Shown piece after piece: positions 43,298 to 50,388 of a stretch of DNA of 64,000 nt. Origin of the DNA: Mycobacterium bourgelatii. Lineage in GTDB: Bacteria; Actinomycetota; Actinomycetes; Mycobacteriales; Mycobacteriaceae. The translations under genes and the position numbers were made by a program. Numbering within the stretch: position 1 is the stretch's first letter; the number at the start of each line of letters is the position of its first letter. Where the stretch lies: contig NZ_BLKZ01000001.1 of NCBI RefSeq assembly GCF_010723575.1, positions 3,782,001 to 3,846,000 of the forward strand. The letters are read 5' to 3'. Below the pieces are notes generated by a model that was not told the origin of the DNA, made no database searches, and saw only the letters and a list, made by a program, of their open reading frames with translations.

Positions 43298-43954
43298 CTA
43301 TACCTCCAGTGGTTCTCGACCTGTTGCGCGCCAGACGATTCCACGGCGCTCGTATTCGAACAGCACCTCGACGGCGTGGGCGACACGCGGCCCGTACCAG
43401 CGGTCCAACAGATGCAGCGCCAAGTCGAGGCCCGATGTCACCCCGCCGGCGGTGACGAGGTTGCCGTCGTCGACCACCCGTGCCGCGACGGCCTGCACCC
43501 CGGTGGCGTCGAGGACGTCGAGGCCGAGGTGATGGGTGACCGCGTGGCGTCCCTCGATCAGTCCGGCCATCGCCATCACCAGCGAACCACCGCAAACCCC
43601 GGCCATGATCAACTCGGGATTGTCAAAACCCTTGGCAAGCAACGCCGCCAACTCCGTCTGTGCGGCCCTGGCCAACAGCACGGGGATCGTTTCGACACCC
43701 TCGTCGGGATCGCCGACCGTGGGCCCGCTCGCCCCCGGCACGATGATGGCGCCGGGCTTACTCGGATCCAGCTGATCCGTCGCCGCCAAAGTCAGCCCGC
43801 GGGTGCCGCTGACCACGGCCCGCGCGCCTTCCGCCGACACCATCGTCACCTCGAGTTCGTCGCCGACGCAGTCGCTGCCCGCGGCCAGAACTTCGAAAGG
43901 AGCGATGACATCGAACGGGTCGAACCCGTCATACAAAACGATCTGCGCATGCAC
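43298..43954 (-). CDS. DJ-1/PfpI family protein (class I glutamine amidotransferase-like)
   Basis: 218 residues from GTG 43954 (MHAQIVLYDGFDPFD). DJ-1/PfpI fold: FDPFDVIAPFEVL at the N-terminus, IIVPGASG, and the nucleophile elbow MAGVCGGSLVMAMAG (Cys ~113). HHLGLDVLDATGVQ and TAGGVTSGLDLALHLL close the domain. It is like isonitrile hydratases and the N-domain of GlxA regulators. It is divergent (73 bp) from a GlxA-type AraC gene with the same fold, which likely regulates it. Confidence 0.87.
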   Translation of the reverse strand: MHAQIVLYDGFDPFDVIAPFEVLAAGSDCVGDELEVTMVSAEGARAVVSGTRGLTLAATDQLDPSKPGAIIVPGASGPTVGDPDEGVETIPVLLARAAQTELAALLAKGFDNPELIMAGVCGGSLVMAMAGLIEGRHAVTHHLGLDVLDATGVQAVAARVVDDGNLVTAGGVTSGLDLALHLLDRWYGPRVAHAVEVLFEYERRGIVWRATGREPLEV

Positions 43955-44027
43955 GCCACCATCGTGTCGGCCAGCACTCCACGGGGCCAGTGGCCAGATA
44001 GCCATGTTGCGCCGGTATATTGCCACT

Positions 44028-44975
44028 GTGCACCGAGTGAGCGTGCTGGCGGAGCCGGACGTTATCGCCTTCGACCTGACCATCGCGATCGAGACGTTCG
44101 GCCGCACCCGGCTGGCCAACGGTGAACCCGGCTACCGGGTGCGGGTGTGCGGCGCCGAGCCCAGCGTCGCGGCGGGACCGATCCGGATCGCCACCGACTT
44201 CGACCTAGACGAACTGCCCAACGCCGACACCATCATCGTTCCCGGTCGGAATGACGTCACGACACCGGTCCGCGACGACGTTGTTGTCGCGCTGAAAGCC
44301 GCCTACGACAAGGGAATCCGTATCGCCTCCATCTGTAGCGGCGCCTTCACACTGGCCGCCACCGGGGTGTTGGATGGCAAACGCGCGACGACCCACTGGA
44401 TGGCGGCCGACTATTTCGCCGCCTGCTTCCCCGCCGTCAACCTCGACCCCGGCGTTCTCTACGTCGACGAAGGCCAGATCCTCACCTCGGCCGGAGCCTC
44501 GGCGGGCCTGGACCTATGTCTGCACATGGTGGCCAACGACTACGGCGCGGCAGTCGCCGCCGATGCCGCGAGGCTGGCGGTCGCACCCCTGCACCGCACC
44601 GGCGGCCAGGCGCAGTTCATCGTCAGACACCGCCGCCGGACCAACACCGGACTCGACGGCCTACTCGCCTGGATCGACGACAACGCACACCGCCAATTGA
44701 CTCTCGCCGACATCGCCCGACAGGCGGCCACCAGCGTGCGGACGCTCAATCGCCAATTCCACAGCGAGACAGGGCAAACACCCATGCAGTGGCTCAACGG
44801 CGTGCGCATCCGCCGTGCCCAGGAGTTGTTAGAGTCAGGCTTCGACAGCGTCGAATCCATAGGCCGCCAAGTCGGTTTCACCTCTGCCGCCAACTTCCGG
44901 GAGCAGTTCCGCCGCGTCGCCGGTGTGGCACCCCAGGCTTACCGCGATACGTTCCGCGCGAAAGCCGAAGCCTGA
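44028..44975 (+). CDS. GlxA-type AraC family transcriptional regulator
   Basis: 315 residues from GTG 44028 (MHRVSVLAEPD). N-terminal DJ-1/PfpI-like sensor domain (FDLTIAIETFG, TIIVPGRND, ASICSGAFTLAATGVLDGKRATTHW). C-terminal AraC DNA-binding domain with two helix-turn-helix motifs: LTLADIARQAATSVRTLNRQF and SVESIGRQVGFTSAANFREQF, then RVAGVAPQAYRDTF. It is divergent from pfpI and shares one base with the acetyltransferase gene downstream; it may control both. Confidence 0.91.
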   Translation: MHRVSVLAEPDVIAFDLTIAIETFGRTRLANGEPGYRVRVCGAEPSVAAGPIRIATDFDLDELPNADTIIVPGRNDVTTPVRDDVVVALKAAYDKGIRIASICSGAFTLAATGVLDGKRATTHWMAADYFAACFPAVNLDPGVLYVDEGQILTSAGASAGLDLCLHMVANDYGAAVAADAARLAVAPLHRTGGQAQFIVRHRRRTNTGLDGLLAWIDDNAHRQLTLADIARQAATSVRTLNRQFHSETGQTPMQWLNGVRIRRAQELLESGFDSVESIGRQVGFTSAANFREQFRRVAGVAPQAYRDTFRAKAEA

Positions 44976-45544
44976 TGCCGAGTCAACGCGACCGAATGCT
45001 CAGCGGTGCGCTGTATCAAGCCAACGATCCCGATCTCGTGGCAAGTCGCCGAAAATGCCAGCGACTCCTCGAAGTCTTCAACGCAACGCGCGCCGACGAG
45101 GACGAAACCAGACAACGCGTGCTACACGAGTTGCTCGGTTCACTCGGCGAGGGTTCGGAGATTCTCCCCCGTTTTCTGTGTGACTACGGCACCTACATCA
45201 CCATCGGCGCGAACAGCTTCATCAACTACGACGCCATCCTGCTGGATTGCGCACCGATCACCATCGGCGACGACGTGCAAATCGCGCCCCGAGTGCAACT
45301 GCTAACGGCGGCGCATCCCGTCGACGACCACGAAGCCCGACGGGCGAAGTGGGAGTCGGCCTCCCCCATCACGATTGGCGACAATGTCTGGATCGGAGCC
45401 GGCGCCATTGTGTGTCCCGGGGTGACGGTCGGAGCCAACTCCGTCATCGGCGCGGGCAGCGTGGTGACCCGGGACATTCCGGCGAACGTGGTGGCCGTCG
45501 GAAATCCGTGTCGGGTGATCCACCGAACCGAGTATCAGCTGTAG
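44975..45544 (+). CDS. Maltose/galactoside O-acetyltransferase (hexapeptide repeat) family
   Basis: 189 residues. N-terminal Mac-type helical segment MLSGALYQANDPDLVASRRKCQ (~residues 8-29), then left-handed beta-helix hexapeptides (ITIGANSFINYDAILLD, ITIGDDVQIAPRVQLLTAAHP with catalytic His, PITIGDNVWIGAGAIVCPGVTVG). It ends VVAVGNPCRVI, typical of LacA/Maa trimers that use acetyl-CoA. ATG 44975 overlaps the AraC stop by one base; the frame is different from the AraC gene. Confidence 0.92.
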   Translation: MPSQRDRMLSGALYQANDPDLVASRRKCQRLLEVFNATRADEDETRQRVLHELLGSLGEGSEILPRFLCDYGTYITIGANSFINYDAILLDCAPITIGDDVQIAPRVQLLTAAHPVDDHEARRAKWESASPITIGDNVWIGAGAIVCPGVTVGANSVIGAGSVVTRDIPANVVAVGNPCRVIHRTEYQL

Positions 45545-45723
45545 TCGGTCGTCACCGAACTCGTCAGACTGCCGTTGTCGCCTCTTCCCACAACCCAGGT
45601 GTGATCTGTGATCTGACAGTGCGCCGACGGCACATCCGGCCCGACGGGCTTCTTCTCCGGCAGCACGAAACCTGCGCCTTCCAACGTCACCGCGACCAGC
45701 GCCACCGTCTCGACTCTCTTCAC
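45535..45723 (-). CDS. Possible small protein between convergent genes
   Basis: Weakly supported 62-codon frame beginning GTG 45723 (MKRVETVALVAVTLEGAGFV). Its third codon positions are strongly GC-biased, as for real genes in this window, and its 3' end overlaps the acetyltransferase gene by 10 bases. The N-terminal stretch could be a weak signal peptide. It may be a real small protein or a gene remnant. The rest of the 45545-45841 gap shows nothing else. Confidence 0.38.
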   Translation of the reverse strand: MKRVETVALVAVTLEGAGFVLPEKKPVGPDVPSAHCQITDHTWVVGRGDNGSLTSSVTTDYS

Positions 45724-45841
45724 GCACCCAGTCAAGGCCGCGCGTGCGGCTACCGATCCCAAGATCTACGCGCTAAGCGGTCGACAGATCTGCGCGGTTG
45801 CGCGGATGTTTTATGCGGTGCGGGCCGCAAAGCTGGCTACC

Positions 45842-48610
45842 ATGAGCCAACACGCGGAAATTTCACCGCTGAACTGGAGCGAATTGGGCTTGACTGAGTT
45901 GCTGCCGACCGGAACCGTGACGCTGCTTCTGGCTGACGTCGAAGGTTCGACGCGGCTCTGGGAAACCCAACCCGAACGGATGACCGCCGCGCTGGCCCAG
46001 CTCAACCAGACCGTGAACCGGTCCATCGCGGCGCACGACGGAGTACGTCCCCTCGAACAGGGCGAGGGCGATAGCTTCGTGGCCGGCTTCACCCGTGCCT
46101 CCGACGCGACCGCGTGTGCGCTTGAGTTGCAGCGCGCTGACTTGGGTCCCATCCGGTTACGCATCGGCATCCACACCGGCGAGATCCAACTGCGGGACGA
46201 ATCCAACTACGCCGGTCCGACCATCAACCGCACCGCGCGGATCCGCGACCTGGCCCACGGTGGCCAGACGGTCTTGTCGGGTACGACCGAAGCGATAGTC
46301 GTCGACCGACTTCCCGACGGCGTCTGGCTGATCGAACTGGGCAGTTACCCGTTGCGCGGTGTGCCACGCCTCGAACGCGTGGTGCAGCTGTGCCACCCCG
46401 AGCTACGCAACGAGTTTCCGCCGCTGCGGGTGCGACAAACGACGGCGGCGCACAACCTTCCTGCACAGTTGACGAGTTTCGTTGGGCGCCAAGCCGAACT
46501 GGCTGAGGTGGGTCAACTGGTTGTCGGCAATCGGCTGGTCACCCTGACCGGCGCCGGCGGTGCCGGCAAGACGCGACTTGCGGTGGAAGTCACCTCGCGG
46601 CTCGTCACCCAGTTCGGCGATGGGATTTGGTATGTCGACTTGGCGCCGATCACCAATCCCGCTGTTGCCCCCGTGACCGTCGCGCGCACGCTGGGGCTGC
46701 ACGATCAACCGGGCCGCTCAACCATGGAATTGCTGACGGGGTTCTTCGGCGAAAAGACCATGCTGCTGGTCCTCGACAATTGTGAGCACCTGCTCGATGT
46801 CTGCGGAACCATGGTGGTCGAATTACTTGCCGCCTGCCCACAGTTGACCATCTTGACCACCAGCCGTGAAACGCTAGGCGTGCCCGGAGAACTGAGCTGG
46901 CGCGTGCCGTCGCTCTCAATTGTCGACGAGGCGGTCGAACTCTTCACCGATCGCGCTCGGCGGTCCCGTCCGGATTTTGCTGTCGACCAAGGCAATACGG
47001 CACTGGTAGAAGAGATCTGCCGACGCCTGGACGGCATGCCGTTGGCGATTGAGCTTGCCGCAGCTCGGGTTCGGGCGCTTTCGGCGCGCCAGATCGTGGA
47101 CAGCCTGCATGACCGATTCCGACTGTTGACCGGCGGTGCGCGCACCGCGGTGCGGCGGCAGCAGACGTTGCGCGCCTCGGTTGATTGGTCGCACGCGTTG
47201 CTCACCGAACCCGAAAAGGTGTTGTTCCGCAGGTTGGCGGTCTTTCCGGGCGGGTTTGACCTGAACGCCGCTCAGGCCGTCGGCGCCAGCACTGACGTCG
47301 AAACCTACCAACTGCTGGACCAACTCAGCCTGCTCGTCGACAAGTCACTCGTCGTCGCTTCAGACACTTCCACCGGTATGCGCTACCGCCTGTTGGAGAC
47401 GGTGCGCCAGTATGCACAAGAAAAGCTTGGCGAATCCGGCGAGGCCAACCAGGTGCGCACCCGCCACCGGGACCACTACACCGGCGTCGCCGCCGAGTGG
47501 GAATCGCGTGGGCACACCGTCGATGAAGATCTCTTGCGCTGGGCCGAATCCGAGATCGACAACTTGCGGGCCGCGTTCGCGTGGAGCAGGGAGAATGCCG
47601 AGCTGGAGATGGCCTTGCGGCTCATCTTGTCGTTGCGGCCCTTGTGGTTACGAGGCGGTCGAGCTCACGAAGCGCTTGCTGGGCTCGCCGCCATACTAGC
47701 CGAGGATCACTCAGGAATCGCGCCAGCCGTGTGGGTCGGGGCGGTGGCCCAGCAATGCATTCTCACCTCGTGGGTGGGTAATCCCATGGAGCTTGGTCAA
47801 GCTCAGGAGGCACTGGGCATCGCGCGTAAGCTCGCCGACCCGGCATTGATTACCCAGGTCCTCATGGCGTGCGGGATGGTATCGATCTACAGCCCTGACG
47901 TGGCCGAACCGTACTTCACCGAGGCGATCGATCTCGCCAGCGCGGCGGGAGACCGCTGGAGCCTGTGTCAGATCTTTGCCTACCAAGCGACCTCGGCAGC
48001 GATGGCCGGTGATCCGGCCAGGGGACGGGTGGCCGCAGAGAAGGGCCTCGAACTCGCCGACGCAATCGGCGACAAATTCTTCTCACGCAACTGCCGCACG
48101 TGGTTGGCGATGGCATTGATGATGCAGGGCGATCTTGCCGCCGCCGCCGATAACCTCTGCTCGGCGGCCGAGGAGGCCGACGCCGCGTCGGACCCCACTA
48201 TGTCCGTTTTCACTAACATCGGCGTCTGCGAAATACGTGCCTTCCAAGGCAGGGAGGAAGCCGCTAGAACGGCAGCGCAATCCGCCCTGAGCGCCGGGGA
48301 GGCAATGGGGGGATACTTCGCGGACACGGTGTTGGGGGTCTACGCCAGGGCAGCGCTCGTAGGCGGCGATGCCGAAGAGTCCTGGCGGTTGTCTCAGGCG
48401 GCGATTGCGCGCACTAATCAGCTACGCGAGATATTCGTCCGAAGCGTCAGCCCGATCGCCGAGGCCGCATTGGCATGTGGTGATCTGGACGCCGCTCGCC
48501 GCTACGCCGACCAAGCGGTTGCGACAGTACCGGGATGGTTCGGAGTGATGGCGCTGACCGTACGAGCGTATATCGCTCTGGCAAGGGGAATCGGAGCAGG
48601 CCGAGCGTGA
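45842..48610 (+). CDS. Cyclase-ATPase-TPR transcriptional regulator (LuxR type), N-terminal part, frameshifted
   Basis: 922 residues before the shift. Order: class III adenylate/guanylate cyclase-like domain (TVTLLLADVEGSTRLWE, LRIGIHTGEI, residues ~20-185); STAND-type ATPase (LTGAGGAGKTRLAVEV Walker A at ~236; MLLVLDNCEHLLDV Walker B); winged helix; TPR-like helices. The M. tuberculosis family (Rv0386, Rv1358, Rv2488c) ends in a LuxR helix-turn-helix, which is here in another frame. The shift is at the GGGG run 48585-48588: removing one G joins LAR to ESEQAERDVHD. ATG 45842 was preferred over 45806. Confidence 0.85.
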   Translation: MSQHAEISPLNWSELGLTELLPTGTVTLLLADVEGSTRLWETQPERMTAALAQLNQTVNRSIAAHDGVRPLEQGEGDSFVAGFTRASDATACALELQRADLGPIRLRIGIHTGEIQLRDESNYAGPTINRTARIRDLAHGGQTVLSGTTEAIVVDRLPDGVWLIELGSYPLRGVPRLERVVQLCHPELRNEFPPLRVRQTTAAHNLPAQLTSFVGRQAELAEVGQLVVGNRLVTLTGAGGAGKTRLAVEVTSRLVTQFGDGIWYVDLAPITNPAVAPVTVARTLGLHDQPGRSTMELLTGFFGEKTMLLVLDNCEHLLDVCGTMVVELLAACPQLTILTTSRETLGVPGELSWRVPSLSIVDEAVELFTDRARRSRPDFAVDQGNTALVEEICRRLDGMPLAIELAAARVRALSARQIVDSLHDRFRLLTGGARTAVRRQQTLRASVDWSHALLTEPEKVLFRRLAVFPGGFDLNAAQAVGASTDVETYQLLDQLSLLVDKSLVVASDTSTGMRYRLLETVRQYAQEKLGESGEANQVRTRHRDHYTGVAAEWESRGHTVDEDLLRWAESEIDNLRAAFAWSRENAELEMALRLILSLRPLWLRGGRAHEALAGLAAILAEDHSGIAPAVWVGAVAQQCILTSWVGNPMELGQAQEALGIARKLADPALITQVLMACGMVSIYSPDVAEPYFTEAIDLASAAGDRWSLCQIFAYQATSAAMAGDPARGRVAAEKGLELADAIGDKFFSRNCRTWLAMALMMQGDLAAAADNLCSAAEEADAASDPTMSVFTNIGVCEIRAFQGREEAARTAAQSALSAGEAMGGYFADTVLGVYARAALVGGDAEESWRLSQAAIARTNQLREIFVRSVSPIAEAALACGDLDAARRYADQAVATVPGWFGVMALTVRAYIALARGIGAGRA

Positions 48611-49163
48611 CGTTCATGACGCCCTTGCGCTTGCCGTGCGCACGCAGGGATATATGCGAGTGGACGACGCATTGGAATGCCTCGCTCGGCTGTCCGCCGA
48701 TGAGGGGAACCTTTCATTTGCCGCGCGCCTGCTGGGTGCGGCGGAAGGGATTCGGGAGCGGATTGGACACATCCGGTTTCCGATGTATCAAGCCGGTTTC
48801 GACGCCGTAACGAGTTTGGCGCGGGAAGCCCTGGGGCAGGATGACTTTGATGCGTTATGGGCCGAGGGATTCGCTCTTTCGGCCGAAGAGGCGATCGCCT
48901 ACGCGCAACGGGGCCGCGGTGAACGCCGGCGGCCCACCACTGGTTGGGGATCGCTGACGCCGACGGAACTCGATGTAGCACGCCTGGCCACTGAAGGGCT
49001 AGGCAACAAGGACATTGGGGCGCGGCTGTTCATCTCGCCGCGAACAGTGCAGACGCATCTGACGCATGTGTACGCCAAGTTGGGCATCACGTCCCGCGTC
49101 CAGCTCGTGCAGGAAGCGCTATCCCCGCGAGCAGACGCAAACTTGTACTTTCACGGCGCGTAG
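48588..49163 (+). pseudogene. LuxR-type C-terminal part of the frameshifted regulator
   Basis: Continuation in the next frame: ESEQAERDVHDALALAVRTQG, TPR-like helices (FAARLLGAAEGIRERIG), and then a LuxR/GerE helix-turn-helix, LTPTELDVARLATEGLGNKDIGARLFISPRTVQTHLTHVYAKLGI (three pieces), ending RVQLVQEAL. A separate start (GTG 48636 or ATG 48654) could make an independent short protein. The last 13 codons (SPRADANLYFHGA) come from palindrome copy 6, so the natural 3' end has been replaced. Whether the pair is a pseudogene, a real split or a sequencing slip cannot be told here. Confidence 0.8.
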
Positions 49164-49187
49164 CGTACGACTTTGCGTCTGCTCGCG
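49126..49187. repeat. Dispersed palindrome, copy 6, overlapping a coding 3' end
   Basis: Outer arms CGCGAGCAGACGCAAA and complement are intact (16 bp each). The centre (GTACTTTCACGGCGCGTAGCGTAC) keeps only GTAC...GTAC pairing. The left arm lies inside the LuxR-part reading frame and supplies its last codons. Confidence 0.9.
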
Positions 49188-49201
49188 CAGGAACGCACAA
49201 G

Positions 49202-49468
49202 TTACGTACGCACCACTCGGCTGATGGCGATATTGTGCGTGGAGCACAAGTGACAGGTCAGTGGGCGAATCTTCAGGCGAATCCGCGAGATCCGTAACGC
49301 CTTGTGGCAGAACGGGTACCGGCAGCCGCACGACAGGGTGATCCACCAGTCCGCCGCGTGATCTGCTTCATCGCAGAACTTCCGGCAGATGCACGGTATC
49401 TCGGTGTCGAAATCCAGCGCCGACAAAATCTCGGACTCTGGCAGTAGCAAGGACCCCCGGGTCGTCAT
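49202..49468 (-). CDS. Small Cys-rich, probably zinc-binding protein
   Basis: 88 residues with eight Cys in three clusters: CICRKFC (~27-33), CGCRYPFCH (~49-57), and CHLC (~75-78). The spacing suggests two zinc sites, ribbon- or finger-like. Between them is a basic stretch (KALRISRIRLKIR) that could contact nucleic acid. No signal peptide. ATG 49468 has no good Shine-Dalgarno. I do not recognise the family; it lies between a palindrome and an ankyrin gene. The 170-bp gap 49469-49638 shows no gene. Confidence 0.62.
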   Translation of the reverse strand: MTTRGSLLLPESEILSALDFDTEIPCICRKFCDEADHAADWWITLSCGCRYPFCHKALRISRIRLKIRPLTCHLCSTHNIAISRVVRT

Positions 49469-49638
49469 GACCTGAAAGGTTAAAGCTGTGGTTGAGACTT
49501 TTGTGGGAGGCGCGCTTGCGACTCGCCAAATTGACCAAGCCGATATCTCGGCGCGTCGGCGCTTAACTGACGTGTCTGGCCGCTCGGGGCTGACAGAATC
49601 CCTAGCGCAGGGCCCGACCGGTCGGGAAAGAGAATGCC

Positions 49639-50376
49639 ATGAGTCACCGTCAAGAGACGGATGAACCCTTCGTCTGGTGCGGGATCGTCGACCCCGACCA
49701 GGTATTCGACGACGTCGCCGCGGCGGGCCATGAACTCGCCGACGCCGCCAAAGTGGGCGACTGGTCCACTGTGTTCGACCTGCTCGACGATCCCGACGAA
49801 CTCGTCGACATCAACTGGTGGCGTCCGGGCGGGACGGCGTGGTGCACCGTCTTGCACCAAGCGGCCTGGCAGGGCGCTCCCAACGAGGTCGCCGCCGAAC
49901 TCATCGAGCGCGGCGCCCTGCGGTCGCTTCCCGACGCGTGGGGCCGCACCGCCCACGATGTCCGCTGCGAACGGGATCTCGATGCTGGCCACCCCAAAGA
50001 CGTTGCGGCCCAACAGCGCAAGTCGCTGGTGCTGCGCACGCGCTATCTGAAGCCACCACCTTCACCCCTGGCGCCGCGCGATGTTCGCGCGCTCAACTGG
50101 CACCTGGCCGACGTCATCGACAGCCGCATCCGTGGCGTGCTCTATGACGGGCGCGACCCGCAACGCGTCCTGCGGTACCCGCCGGTCGAGATCCTGCATG
50201 AGCTGCCGGACCAGCACCTGTGGTTCCCGGTGCCGGGCATGAACGGGGGCTTCGATGTCAGGCTGGTGGAGGATTTCCTCGAGGTCGAGAGCTGGTGCCG
50301 GGATGTCCGTGGTTCGGGGCAAGCGCACGTGATCACCTCGAAGGGCGCCATCCTGGTCGACGAAGGTTTCGTGTAG
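49639..50376 (+). CDS. Ankyrin-repeat-containing protein
   Basis: 245 residues. Residues ~28-115 fold into two to three ankyrin repeats (HELADAAKVGDWSTVFDLLDDPDELVDIN; WCTVLHQAAWQGAPNEVAAELIERGALRSLPDAWGRTAHDV, in pieces). The C-terminal half (RALNWHLADVIDSRIRGVL ... HVITSKGAILVDEGFV) is a conserved actinobacterial extension without known function. Cytoplasmic. Convergent with the SEC-C gene (12 bp). Confidence 0.87.
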   Translation: MSHRQETDEPFVWCGIVDPDQVFDDVAAAGHELADAAKVGDWSTVFDLLDDPDELVDINWWRPGGTAWCTVLHQAAWQGAPNEVAAELIERGALRSLPDAWGRTAHDVRCERDLDAGHPKDVAAQQRKSLVLRTRYLKPPPSPLAPRDVRALNWHLADVIDSRIRGVLYDGRDPQRVLRYPPVEILHELPDQHLWFPVPGMNGGFDVRLVEDFLEVESWCRDVRGSGQAHVITSKGAILVDEGFV

Positions 50377-50388
50377 ACGCCGCCTGGG

